Source: Porphyromonas gingivicanis JCM 15907
Lineage (GTDB): Bacteria > Bacteroidota > Bacteroidia > Bacteroidales > Porphyromonadaceae
DNA: 64,000 nt
NCBI RefSeq assembly: GCF_000614585.1
Contig: NZ_BAKX01000003.1
Coordinates: forward strand, 1 to 64,000
Direction: 5' to 3'
Position numbers and translations under genes: made by a program. The notes below the pieces were generated by a model. It was not told the DNA's origin. It ran no database searches and saw only the letters and a list, made by a program, of their open reading frames with translations. This document shows, piece by piece, positions 28,519 through 37,261 of this stretch. Position 1 is the first letter of the stretch. Each line of letters begins with the position of its first letter.

Positions 28519-29241
28519 GTGGATAAAGTATGGAACTTATGGCACGGTTGTAACAAAAAGAGTGAGGGCTGTTTGCATTGCTATGTGTTTCGCCGAGATG
28601 CTGAGTTTGACATAGATTCCACCTTTATTCGCAAAACTCGATCTTTCGACCTCCCTATACGTCGTAATCGTAGAGGAGGCTACAAAATACCCTCAGGAAC
28701 TTTGATGCTGACCTGTTTCTCTTCTGACTTTTTCATAGAAGAGGCAGATGCTTGGCGGATAGAAGCTTGGCAAATGATAAGGATGCGCCGAGATCTCCAC
28801 TTCTTTATTATAACGAAACGTCCTGAACGCATCATTTCTTCACTTCCTTCCGATTGGGGTAGTGTAGGTTATGAAAATGTAACCATCTGTTGTACCATAG
28901 AAAATCAAATACGTAGCGATGAGCGATTACCTATTTTCCAGATACTTCCTCTTCCGCATAAAATGATCATCTGTGAACCCTTGCTTGAAAGTATAGACTT
29001 TCATGGGCAACTCTCTTCATGGTGCGAAAAAGTAATCGTTGGAGGAGAGTCGGGACCTCAAGCACGCCCCTGCCACTACGAATGGATACTTGCCATCCGA
29101 GAGCAGTGCCTACAAGCTCGTGTTCCCTTCTATTTTAAGCAAACGGGAGCGAACTTTCACAAGGAGGGTATTGCCTATCAGATAGCTCGCTCACTGCAGT
29201 TGCAACAAGCACAGAGAGCGGGCATTGACTATCTTCCATAG
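28519..29241 (+). CDS. DUF5131 (phage Gp37/Gp68-like) protein
   Basis: The 240-residue protein starts at a GTG preceded by AAGGAG at 28507. It has WNLWHGCNKKSEGCLHCYV, a cysteine arrangement like a degenerate radical SAM cluster site. TLMLTCFSSDFF, FFIITKRPERI, NVTICCTIENQ and VIVGGESGPQARPCHYEW are typical of DUF5131 proteins. Function is unknown. Homologues occur in phages and bacterial chromosomes; here the neighbours are housekeeping genes. Confidence 0.8.
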   Translation: MDKVWNLWHGCNKKSEGCLHCYVFRRDAEFDIDSTFIRKTRSFDLPIRRNRRGGYKIPSGTLMLTCFSSDFFIEEADAWRIEAWQMIRMRRDLHFFIITKRPERIISSLPSDWGSVGYENVTICCTIENQIRSDERLPIFQILPLPHKMIICEPLLESIDFHGQLSSWCEKVIVGGESGPQARPCHYEWILAIREQCLQARVPFYFKQTGANFHKEGIAYQIARSLQLQQAQRAGIDYLP

Positions 29242-29363
29242 CATTCGAAGTAAAGAGCGTGAAGCCAACTCTCTCCAAAAGCCCAGTCTCAAGAGATTTC
29301 CTTGCCTTCTATTATGCGATAGAATTGCCATGTTCAGAAAAGATTAGTTCTCTTATTTAGACC

Positions 29364-29394
29364 TTTGGTTACATAGTATTTTTAACTACATTTG
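29364..29394 (+). promoter_or_regulatory. promoter of the nfeD-SPFH operon
   Basis: TTTG at 29364-29367, a gap of exactly 19 bases, and TACATTTG at 29387-29394 give a perfect match to the Bacteroidota consensus, 35 bases before the nfeD start. Confidence 0.85.
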
Positions 29395-29429
29395 TAAGAC
29401 AAAGTTCATCATTAATTGTATCAGACGTT

Positions 29430-29867
29430 ATGAATGTTACTCTTATTTGGTTTATAGCGGGCTTAGTTCTTTTCCTGCTAGAACTCTTGACCCCAGGCTT
29501 TGTGCTTGCGTGCTTCGGGGTGGGCTGTGTATTGGCCTGCATACCCGCTTTCTTTGGAGGAGGCATTTTATTACAATCATTCTTTTTTGCTGGGGGGGCT
29601 ATCCTCTCTCTCTTTTTATTGAGGCCTCTGCTGAATAAGTATAGTAAGAAAAAGCCTCAAGCTACAGGTGTCGAAGCCTTAACAGGACGTGTAGGACGTG
29701 TGGTGCGACCGATTGATGGTAACAAGAGACAAGGGCGAGTAGCGGTAGATGGGGATGAATGGTTAGCTCTCTCTTCAGATGCTAATACCTATATAGAGGA
29801 GGGGGCACGAGTTGAGATAGTGGGCCATGAAAGCATTGTCCTTATAGTGCGTCCTATGGTGGAATAA
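29430..29867 (+). CDS. NfeD family membrane protein
   Basis: The 145-residue protein has membrane helices over roughly residues 3-70 and a C-terminal OB-fold-like domain (LTGRVGRVVRPIDGNKRQGRVAVDGDEW, ARVEIVGHESIVLIV). NfeD proteins pair with SPFH/stomatin proteins, and one follows 42 bases downstream, which supports the call. The pair is thought to organise membrane microdomains. Confidence 0.92.
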   Translation: MNVTLIWFIAGLVLFLLELLTPGFVLACFGVGCVLACIPAFFGGGILLQSFFFAGGAILSLFLLRPLLNKYSKKKPQATGVEALTGRVGRVVRPIDGNKRQGRVAVDGDEWLALSSDANTYIEEGARVEIVGHESIVLIVRPMVE

Positions 29868-29909
29868 CCGATTTTATCTGAATATTAAACGATTAAATAA
29901 AATATTTTT

Positions 29910-30929
29910 ATGAGTCCAACATTGATTATCGTCGGGGTTATTGTGTTATTGGTAATCTTCTTTGTATCGCAAGGATTAACCATTGTACAGCAGTCGGAAA
30001 CTATGATTATAGAGCGTTTAGGACGCTTTCATAAGATTCTAAACTCAGGCGTTAATATCATTATCCCATTTATTGACCGCCCCCGTGCTATGGTGTGGCG
30101 CTATACTTCTCAAAGTCCTAAGGGGACGCCAGTAGTGCGTTTTAGCTCTATCACCCACATTGATCTTCGTGAAACGGTGTATGACTTTGCTCGACAAAGC
30201 GTTATCACTAGAGACAATGTAGTTACAGAGATCAATGCCATTCTCTACTTTCAAATAGTAGACCCTATGCGTGCGATGTATGAAATTTCGAATCTTCCTG
30301 TAGCTATTGAGATGCTTACACAAACCAGTTTGCGTAATGTAATTGGAGAAATGGATTTGGATGAAACACTTACCAGCCGTGATACTATCAATAGTAAACT
30401 GCGTGACATCTTGGACGAGGCAACTAATAAGTGGGGGGTAAAGGTCAATCGAGTAGAACTCCAAGACATTAATCCACCACGAGATATTCGTGATGCTATG
30501 GAAAAGCAGATGCGTGCCGAACGTGATAAACGTGCTCAAATCCTTACTGCAGAAGGACAGAAAGAGGCCGTAATACGTGAGTCAGAAGGTATTATGCAGC
30601 AGTCTATTAACCATGCAGAAGGACAGAAAAAGGCGGAAATTCTTGCTGCCGAAGCAGAGTCTCAGGCTAAGATTCTTAGAGCAGAAGGAGAAGCAGAAGC
30701 TATTCGAAAGATTGCAGAGGCTGTGTCAGGTACAGGGGCAGAACCTACTCAATATCTCATTGCTATGCGTTATCTCGAAGTGATGACTCAAATGGGAGCG
30801 AACAAAAACGATAAAGTTATATTCCTTCCTTACGAAGCTACAGGTATACTATCGGCTTTGGGTGGTATTAAGGAAATTGCAGGAAAAGGAACTCTCAATA
30901 CGATTCCTCCTTTCAAACCCAATCTGTAA
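29910..30929 (+). CDS. SPFH/band 7 (stomatin-like) protein
   Basis: The 339-residue protein has one N-terminal membrane helix, then the band 7 domain (SETMIIERLGRFHKIL, SQSPKGTPVV, VITRDNVVTEINAILYFQI, LRNVIGEMDLDETLTSRD, VELQDINPPRDI). A long Ala/Glu coiled coil with repeated AEGQKxAxI segments follows (residues ~205-265). It resembles QmcA/stomatin and probably assembles into ring-like membrane scaffolds with NfeD. Confidence 0.93.
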   Translation: MSPTLIIVGVIVLLVIFFVSQGLTIVQQSETMIIERLGRFHKILNSGVNIIIPFIDRPRAMVWRYTSQSPKGTPVVRFSSITHIDLRETVYDFARQSVITRDNVVTEINAILYFQIVDPMRAMYEISNLPVAIEMLTQTSLRNVIGEMDLDETLTSRDTINSKLRDILDEATNKWGVKVNRVELQDINPPRDIRDAMEKQMRAERDKRAQILTAEGQKEAVIRESEGIMQQSINHAEGQKKAEILAAEAESQAKILRAEGEAEAIRKIAEAVSGTGAEPTQYLIAMRYLEVMTQMGANKNDKVIFLPYEATGILSALGGIKEIAGKGTLNTIPPFKPNL

Positions 30930-30946
30930 TCTCTGAATAGAGTTTT

Positions 30947-31924
30947 ATGGAATATAATCAAGATAATTTGTTAGACGTTTCTATCGTTATACCTCTATAC
31001 AACGAAGAGGAATCTCTTAAAGAATTGCATGACCGTCTTCGGACGGTTATGCTCCAAGAGGGGTTCTCCTACGAAATTATCTTTGTAGACGATGGGAGTA
31101 CTGACCTCTCGTGGCAAGTAATTTGTTCTCTTAGAGAAAGCTATCCTGAGGTACGCGCGCTTCGTTTTGCGAGAAATTACGGCAAGTCCGCTGCCTTGCA
31201 GTGTGGTTTTAAGCGAACGAAAGGGAGATTAGTGTGTACGCTGGATGCAGATTTGCAGGATCAGCCTGAAGAGCTTCCCGAAATGTGTCGCATGATTAGA
31301 GAGGAGGGCTACCACTTGGTAAGTGGATGGAAACAGAAGCGTTTCGACCCCAAGTGGCGCAAGAATATCCCCTCTAAGTTGTTCAACGCAACGGCTCGCA
31401 AGGTCTCCGGTATCAAAAATCTACACGATTTTAACTGTGGGCTCAAAGTCTACCGACGTGAAGTTATCGATTCTATCGAACTCTACAACGATATGCATCG
31501 CTATATCCCATATTTAGCAAAAAATGCTGGATATGGGCGCATTGGAGAGAAAGTTGTGCAACATGCTCCTCGCAAGTATGGCTACACCAAGTTTGGTTGG
31601 AGCCGTTACTTCAATGGGTATTTAGATTTGCTAACCTTGTGGTTTTCGTCTCGTTTCGGACGTAAGCCTATGCACTTCTTCGGCTTTATTGGGAGTTTAG
31701 TTTTTCTTATAGGCTTTGTTGCGCTCGTGGTAGTATTGCTCTCCAAATTTATAGCTCTTACAAGAGGCATTCCTGCTTCTTTAGTAACAGACAGGGTCTA
31801 CTTTTATATAGCCCTCACTGCTATGGTTATAGGTACTCAGCTTTTTTGTGCAGGTTTTATAGGAGAGCTTCTCTCACGCCAAGACAGTAATCGCAATGAG
31901 TACAATATCAGAGAAGAAATCTAA
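30947..31924 (+). CDS. family 2 glycosyltransferase (polyprenyl-phosphate sugar transferase-like)
   Basis: The 325-residue protein has a GT-A domain (VVIPLYNEE-like SIVIPLYNEEESLKEL, FVDDGSTD, LDADLQDQPEELPEM, RHDFNCGLKVYRR-like segment) and two C-terminal membrane helices (residues ~235-262 and 280-305). This layout matches GtrB/DPM1-type enzymes that load a sugar onto undecaprenyl phosphate. The donor sugar is unknown. It lies 17 bases after the SPFH gene and 8 bases before apbE. Confidence 0.9.
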   Translation: MEYNQDNLLDVSIVIPLYNEEESLKELHDRLRTVMLQEGFSYEIIFVDDGSTDLSWQVICSLRESYPEVRALRFARNYGKSAALQCGFKRTKGRLVCTLDADLQDQPEELPEMCRMIREEGYHLVSGWKQKRFDPKWRKNIPSKLFNATARKVSGIKNLHDFNCGLKVYRREVIDSIELYNDMHRYIPYLAKNAGYGRIGEKVVQHAPRKYGYTKFGWSRYFNGYLDLLTLWFSSRFGRKPMHFFGFIGSLVFLIGFVALVVVLLSKFIALTRGIPASLVTDRVYFYIALTAMVIGTQLFCAGFIGELLSRQDSNRNEYNIREEI

Positions 31925-31932
31925 AACTCTTT

Positions 31933-33000
31933 ATGAAACTTACTCGTTGGTTCTTTAGGACAGCTTGCTTTATCCTGTTAGTTGTTAGCAGTGTATCTTG
32001 CTCTTTTGAGAAACAGAATACTCAGAAGAGTTATTTTACTGAAATGGGAGAGATATTTCATACTCTATTTCATGTAAAATATGCCTCTAAAGAGGAGCAA
32101 AGTGATGCTATTAAACAAGCCTTGCTACAGCTGAATCACTCCGCTAATCCATTTGACTCTACTTCTCTTCTGTATGCGATAAATAATAATACATCGATGG
32201 AAGTCGATAGTATTTTTACTTATCTATTCAATGAGGCGAAGCGGTTGTCCGAACTGACCCACGGTACTTATGATGTTACTGTTGGTCCCTTGGTCAATAT
32301 TTGGGGCTTTGGGTTTGAACCATCTCCCTATCCTCAAGGAGCAGTACCTAAGGAGGCTATTGATAGTGTTCTAAATTTTGTTGGTTTTCAGAAGATAGTC
32401 CTTCGAGACAATAAGATTTATAAGGAAGATCCCCGTCTCAAAATAGATTTCTCCTCTATAGCTAAAGGATTTGCTTCGGACTTGGTCGCTCAGGCTCTAT
32501 ACCAGCAGGGGGTAGAAGACTATTTAGTAGAGATTGGGGGCGAAATTGCTTTCTTCGGATCCAATCCACAAGGTAAGGAATGGACTGTAGCAATAAGGAA
32601 ACCTGTCTTAGATAGTGTTGGTTTAGAGCATTACAACGATCTCGAAACCATCATCGCTTTGCCTTCTTCTAAAAAGAAAGGAGGCTTAGCCACTTCTGGT
32701 AACTATCACAATTACAAAACGCGTGAAGATGGTACCATCTACGCTCACACCATTGATCCCATCAGTGGCTATCCTGTACAGACAGATGTACTGAGTGCTA
32801 CAATCATTGCCGAGAATTGTGCTTGGGCAGATGCCTTGGCTACAGCCTCAATGGCTATGGGGTCGAAGCGAGCCGTAGAACTTCTAAAAACACTTCCCAA
32901 CGTAGACTATTTCTTCATCTTAGCTAACGATGCGAAAAAGGAAGAGGGAATTTATCACTTCATAGCAAGCCCAACTTTCAATTCTTATATTGTAGAGTAG
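31933..33000 (+). CDS. apbE: FAD:protein FMN transferase, lipoprotein
   Basis: ApbE attaches FMN to a threonine of exported flavoproteins such as Rnf/Nqr subunits. The 355-residue protein has a lipobox (VSSVSC) near residue 23. Family blocks are THGTYDVTVGPLVNIWGFG, DFSSIAKGFASDLVAQAL, YLVEIGGEIAFFG and HTIDPISGYPV, and the metal-binding region CAWADALATASMAMG lies near the C-terminus. Length is normal. Confidence 0.95.
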   Translation: MKLTRWFFRTACFILLVVSSVSCSFEKQNTQKSYFTEMGEIFHTLFHVKYASKEEQSDAIKQALLQLNHSANPFDSTSLLYAINNNTSMEVDSIFTYLFNEAKRLSELTHGTYDVTVGPLVNIWGFGFEPSPYPQGAVPKEAIDSVLNFVGFQKIVLRDNKIYKEDPRLKIDFSSIAKGFASDLVAQALYQQGVEDYLVEIGGEIAFFGSNPQGKEWTVAIRKPVLDSVGLEHYNDLETIIALPSSKKKGGLATSGNYHNYKTREDGTIYAHTIDPISGYPVQTDVLSATIIAENCAWADALATASMAMGSKRAVELLKTLPNVDYFFILANDAKKEEGIYHFIASPTFNSYIVE

Positions 33001-33084
33001 GGTTTACCACTCTCGTGACAAAACCTTTCAAAGTAACTATCTGTTCTATTAGAAGAACTATTGATTTTATAATATTATAGAACT

Positions 33085-33566
33085 ATGAAAATTGGAAAAG
33101 TAGTAAATCAAGCTATCAACAAACAGATTAACCTTGAGATGTGGTCTTCTAACCTGTATCTCTCCATGTCTATGTATCTACAGTACCAAGGGTATGCAGG
33201 TATGGCTAAGTGGCTGATGAGACAATCTAAGGAAGAAATGGACCACGCCTACGATATGATGGACTTCGTAAATCGTCGTGGTGGCTGTGTAACTATTCTC
33301 CCTTAGCAGAAGTGCCTACGGAGTTTGGATCTGTTGCAGATGTGTTTACTAAAGTATATGAGCATGAATGCTTAGTTACCTCTAAGATTGAAGAGATGGT
33401 AGGTATTGCTTCTCAAGAGCGAGATATGGCTTCTCAAGACTTCTTCTGGAAGTATATTCGCGAGCAAGTAGAGGAAGAAGATACCGCAAGTAGTATCATC
33501 GACCGCATCAAACTTTCAAGAGAGCAGAGCCTCATCTTCTTGGACGAAGAGTTGGCTAAAGTGTGA
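33085..33566 (+). CDS. ftn: ferritin (frameshifted)
   Basis: A non-haem bacterial ferritin (FtnA type) of about 160 residues for iron storage. The first frame covers helices A and B (INLEMWSSNLYLSM, QSKEEMDHAYDMMDFVNRRGG) with the ferroxidase glutamates and histidine. It then ends at a TAG; one T restored near 33296 gives VTISPLAEVPTEF and joins the second frame (VYEHECLVTSKIEEM, FFWKYIREQVEEE). The joined protein is a normal full-length ferritin. Confidence 0.93.
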
Positions 33567-33603
33567 GATTCTTTAATTAGACTTAACCCATAAATCATAA
33601 GCG

Positions 33604-33655
33604 ACACACTCTATGCGATTGTTTTTCACAGCATTTCATAGAGTGTGTTCTGTTT
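33604..33655 (+). terminator. strong hairpin between ferritin and mtn
   Basis: ACACACTCTATG and CATAGAGTGTGT form a perfect 12-bp stem with a 21-base loop, followed by TCTGTTTTT. It ends about 12 bases before the mtn start codon, so it may end ferritin transcription and also limit read-through into mtn-luxS. Confidence 0.75.
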
Positions 33656-33659
33656 TTCG

Positions 33660-34376
33660 ATGACCAACTCTCTCTCTGTATCTAATAAAACGCTTGCTCT
33701 AATTGTGGCAATGCCTAAAGAGGCTTCCCTCATAGAGTCTTTTCTTCAAGAGGTAGAAACTATTCAAGTAGCGGGACTAAAGGCTCTTGTCGGGCAACAT
33801 AATGGTGTTAAGGTTGTTTTAGCTTTGTCGGGAATTGGTAAAGTAGCCGCCGCAGTAACGACAGCAGAGGTAATCCGTACCTATGCCCCTGACTACATCG
33901 TGAATATAGGAGTAAGCGGAGGTATTCACGAGTCTGTGGAACAGGGTGATATTATCATAGCCGAGCAAGTTTGTTATCATGATGTTTTTTGCGGAACAGA
34001 GGTTGCTTGGGGGCAAGTGCAGGGTTTCCCTCTGCATTTTCTCTCTGCCCAATCGTTACTTGAGGTATTTCAAAAGACCTCTCTTCTCTATCATCAAGGG
34101 TTGGTGGTTTGTGGCGATAGATTCTTAACTAATACAGAAGAATTTGAGTTTATCCGTACTACTTTTCCTCAAGCTTTATCCATAGATATGGAATCGGCAG
34201 CTATCGCGCAGACTTGTTACATATATCAAACTCCTTTTGCTATTATCCGTGCCATCAGCGATACCCCAGGGAGGGGCGATAGTTACCAACAATACTCCTG
34301 TTTTTGGGAAGATGAATCTTTGCAACGAAAGGTGTTTCAACCTATTTTACAATTACTAAACAGCATAACACAATAA
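33660..34376 (+). CDS. mtn: 5'-methylthioadenosine/S-adenosylhomocysteine nucleosidase
   Basis: Mtn (Pfs) cleaves adenine from methylthioadenosine and S-adenosylhomocysteine. The 238-residue protein has ALIVAMPKEASLIESF at the start, LSGIGKVAAAVTTAEVI, VNIGVSGGI, GDRFLTNTEEF, SIDMESAAIAQTCY and AIRAISDTPG with the catalytic aspartate. The start at 33660 is preferred to 33645 because the latter lies inside the upstream hairpin. It is followed 12 bases later by luxS, whose substrate it makes; an equivalent pfs-luxS operon is known in P. gingivalis. Confidence 0.95.
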   Translation: MTNSLSVSNKTLALIVAMPKEASLIESFLQEVETIQVAGLKALVGQHNGVKVVLALSGIGKVAAAVTTAEVIRTYAPDYIVNIGVSGGIHESVEQGDIIIAEQVCYHDVFCGTEVAWGQVQGFPLHFLSAQSLLEVFQKTSLLYHQGLVVCGDRFLTNTEEFEFIRTTFPQALSIDMESAAIAQTCYIYQTPFAIIRAISDTPGRGDSYQQYSCFWEDESLQRKVFQPILQLLNSITQ

Positions 34377-34388
34377 ACAGCTATACGT

Positions 34389-34868
34389 ATGGACAAAATA
34401 CCCAGCTTCGAATTAGATCATATTCGCCTCAAAAGAGGGATCTATGTTTCTCGTCAAGACCGTTGGGACGATGTAACAATCACTACTTTCGATATCCGCA
34501 TGAAAGAGCCTAACAGAGAGCCTGTGTTAGGTGTTCCCGAGTTACACACCATAGAGCATTTGGCGGCAACCTATTTGCGTAATCATTCTGAGTGGAAAGA
34601 TAAGGTGGTGTATTGGGGACCTATGGGATGTTTGACGGGCAACTATCTACTGCTTAAAGGAGACCTAACCTCCAAAGATATTCTTTCATTGATGCGAGAA
34701 ACCTTCGAATTTGTTCGGGATTTCGAAGGAGTAATCCCAGGAACAGAGCCAAGAGACTGTGGAAATTGCCTACTGCACAACCTCCCTATGGCTCGCTACG
34801 AGGCAGAAAAGTATCTTCGAGAAGTACTCAATGTAGCCACGGAAGAGAATCTCGTTTATCCCAAGTAA
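34389..34868 (+). CDS. luxS: S-ribosylhomocysteine lyase
   Basis: LuxS converts S-ribosylhomocysteine to homocysteine and DPD, the precursor of autoinducer-2. The 159-residue protein has the metal-binding HTIEHLAATYLRNH near residue 55, the YWGPMGCLTG segment with the catalytic cysteine, and CGNCLLHNLPMARYEA with the third metal ligand region. Length is normal. It is coupled to mtn in the activated methyl cycle. Confidence 0.97.
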   Translation: MDKIPSFELDHIRLKRGIYVSRQDRWDDVTITTFDIRMKEPNREPVLGVPELHTIEHLAATYLRNHSEWKDKVVYWGPMGCLTGNYLLLKGDLTSKDILSLMRETFEFVRDFEGVIPGTEPRDCGNCLLHNLPMARYEAEKYLREVLNVATEENLVYPK

Positions 34869-35025
34869 GAAATTCTATAAGCTTCTAAAAGCCTGGTTTA
34901 ATGGATTTTTTCCAAGGCATTTTTAGAATGCTCTATAATGCTTGTATAGGCGGTGGTATTAAGGTTACAATTTCAGCCGAAGAGAATAATTGTATTTTAG
35001 AAGGCCTTGAAACACCGTTCATAAG

Positions 35026-35070
35026 AGTAAAAATCCTTCAGTGGAACAATTCCACTGAAGGATTTTTACT
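35026..35070. terminator. bidirectional terminator, 21-bp perfect stem
   Basis: Two perfectly complementary 21-base arms (35026-35046 and 35050-35070) surround a 3-base loop. Each arm carries a run of A or T next to GC-rich bases. It lies between convergent luxS (+) and the flavodiiron gene (-) and can stop both transcripts. Confidence 0.9.
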
Positions 35071-35126
35071 TTAGTGCTTGAATGGTTTTCAACTGCAATT
35101 TCCCCTGCAAACAGTAAGGGTTGTTG

Positions 35127-36341
35127 CTATTCTTGATAGAGCTCGTTGAGGCGCTGTGCTACTGCTTGACCTAATTCGAACGCCTTCTTGAGGTCTGCCT
35201 CTTCGGGGGCGCCCATTTGTTCCAGAGGTTCACCTACAATCTCCCACTTCAACTCTTCCATGATAGGAACGATCTTGCGAACAGCTTGTCCTGCCCAAGT
35301 ACAAGAGCCAAAAACGGCACAGATATGATCCTTAACTTCACGTAAACGAATCATATTGAGTATGTTCAGTATGGGCATATAAATTTCATTACTATAGGTA
35401 GGGCTACCCACAATAAAGGCACGATAGCGGAAGAGATCTCGAAGGATGTAAGAGGGGTTCGTGCGAGATACATCGTGGCATACCACGTTTTTGATGCCCG
35501 CAGCTCCCAAACCTCTTGCTATGGTATCTGCCATTACCGTTGTATTACCATACATGCTACCATAGAGTACCACAGCTCCCTTTTCAGTTGCATAGCGACT
35601 AAGTTGGTCGTAGATAGCATAGGCACGCTCGAAGCCGAAATTAGTCCAAATAGGACCATGAGTAGAGCACACTTTATCTATGGGGAGGTTGAGTTCTTGG
35701 AACTTCTGCAACGCCTTTTGTACAAAAGAGCCATACTTCCCGACAATGCAAGCGTAGTAGCGGTACATTTCTTCATAGAAGTGTTCAAGGTCAAGTTCGC
35801 TATCTATAATGTGACCATCCAATGTGCCAAAGGTTCCGAATGCATCGGCAGAGAATAGTACTTTGTCGGTCGAATCATAGGTAAACATAACCTCTGGCCA
35901 GTGTACCATAGGAGCCATCACGAAGGTAAGTTTGTGATGTCCTGTGTCTATGGTATCGCCCTCAGCTACGGTTACGAGATCAGTAGTAATATCGGGGTAG
36001 TAGCTTTTTAGCATAGAAAAAGTTTTCTTGTTACCCACTACTTGCATATTGGGGTAGCGACGTTTGAGCATACCGATAGAGCCACTATGGTCAGGCTCCA
36101 TATGATTTACAATTAGGTAGTCGATAGGTTTGTCGCCTATGACGCGCTCTATTTGTCTGAAAAATTGCTCCGAATAGCAGATGACAACAGTATCAACTAA
36201 TGTAATTTTTTCATCAACGATGAGGTAAGAGTTATAGCTCACTCCATAGGGAAGAGGCCATAAACTTTCGAAAAGATCTTTGGTACGGTCATTGACACCT
36301 ACATAATAGATAGAGTCCGTAATACTTATTTGTGGAACCAT
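35127..36341 (-). CDS. flavodiiron protein (A-type flavoprotein)
   Basis: The 404-residue protein has an N-terminal metallo-beta-lactamase-like diiron domain (NHMEPDHSGSIGMLK with the HxExD ligands, MVHWPEVMFTYD, LFSADAFGTFG, STHGPIW). The C-terminal flavodoxin domain (residues ~255-400) contains VVLYGSMYGNTTVMADTIARG. Such enzymes reduce oxygen to water or NO to N2O, protecting anaerobes. It is monocistronic or last after lgt and ddh on the minus strand. Confidence 0.95.
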   Translation of the reverse strand: MVPQISITDSIYYVGVNDRTKDLFESLWPLPYGVSYNSYLIVDEKITLVDTVVICYSEQFFRQIERVIGDKPIDYLIVNHMEPDHSGSIGMLKRRYPNMQVVGNKKTFSMLKSYYPDITTDLVTVAEGDTIDTGHHKLTFVMAPMVHWPEVMFTYDSTDKVLFSADAFGTFGTLDGHIIDSELDLEHFYEEMYRYYACIVGKYGSFVQKALQKFQELNLPIDKVCSTHGPIWTNFGFERAYAIYDQLSRYATEKGAVVLYGSMYGNTTVMADTIARGLGAAGIKNVVCHDVSRTNPSYILRDLFRYRAFIVGSPTYSNEIYMPILNILNMIRLREVKDHICAVFGSCTWAGQAVRKIVPIMEELKWEIVGEPLEQMGAPEEADLKKAFELGQAVAQRLNELYQE

Positions 36342-36405
36342 TGTCTAAAGAATTACTATATTGTTTAATTACTTTTCTTGCGTGTTGTGGTGTATAAGTT
36401 GCTCC

Positions 36406-37244
36406 CTATACTTCTTGGGGTCGGCGTAGGGCACGTATTATTAGATAGAGTCCTGCTGCGATAAAGGGTATGCTTAGTAGCTGACCTTGGTTTAACCCTA
36501 TGGCCTGTACCATATCTGTTTCCCAAGGTTCTTGAACTAATTTGACACTCTCAATGATGAGGCGTGCGATAAATGTGCCGAATAAAAAGAAGCCAACAAT
36601 AAGACCTGGGCGATGGCGAGCAGCATCTTTTTTCCAATAGAGCCACATACAAACTCCAAATACAACGAGGTACGCTAACGCTTCATATATAGCTGTGGGA
36701 TGGCATCCCAATGATGTATTCAGACTCAAATACTCGGGTGAACGCATAAATTGAAATCCCCAAGGGAGTGTAGTGGGTCTGCCAAATATTTCGCTATTCA
36801 TAAGGTTACCAATACGTATCAGTGCCGCTACTAACCCAACGGTACTGCTAAACGGTCTAAAGTCCAAATCATGGGCTTATGGCTTACTTTGCGAGAGTAA
36901 ATCCAAATAGCAATAATAATCCCCAAAGTGCCTCCATGGCTTGCCAAACCTCCTTCCCAAACTTTGAATATCTCTACAGGGTTGGCTAAATAGTAAAGAG
37001 GTTCATAGAAGAAACAATGTCCCAAGCGAGCACCGAGTACAGTACCGAGTACTACGTACCAAAATAACTTATCGTACCAGTTTTGCGGTAATTGCTCCTT
37101 TTTCCAAATACGAGCCACAATCCAAGGACCAAGGAAAAAGAGTCCGAGCCCAAATAAAAGCCCATACCAGCGCACCTCCCTACCGAGGAACGAGAATAGG
37201 GCAGGGTCTACATCCCATAGTATAGTATTTAGTATAGATGACAT
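36406..37244 (-). CDS. lgt: prolipoprotein diacylglyceryl transferase (frameshifted)
   Basis: Lgt adds diacylglycerol to the lipobox cysteine of prelipoproteins at the inner membrane. The first frame has [32 protein letters not shown] and [13 protein letters not shown] (the catalytic His-containing HGG block), then breaks at LDRLAVP. One base added at the GG of 36841-36842 joins [19 protein letters not shown] and the rest, including [12 protein letters not shown] and the last helices. The joined protein has about 280 residues, normal for Lgt. An essential function here, given the many lipoproteins in this window, argues for a sequence error. Confidence 0.95.
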
Positions 37245-37261
37245 AATCTCTTATATTATAC

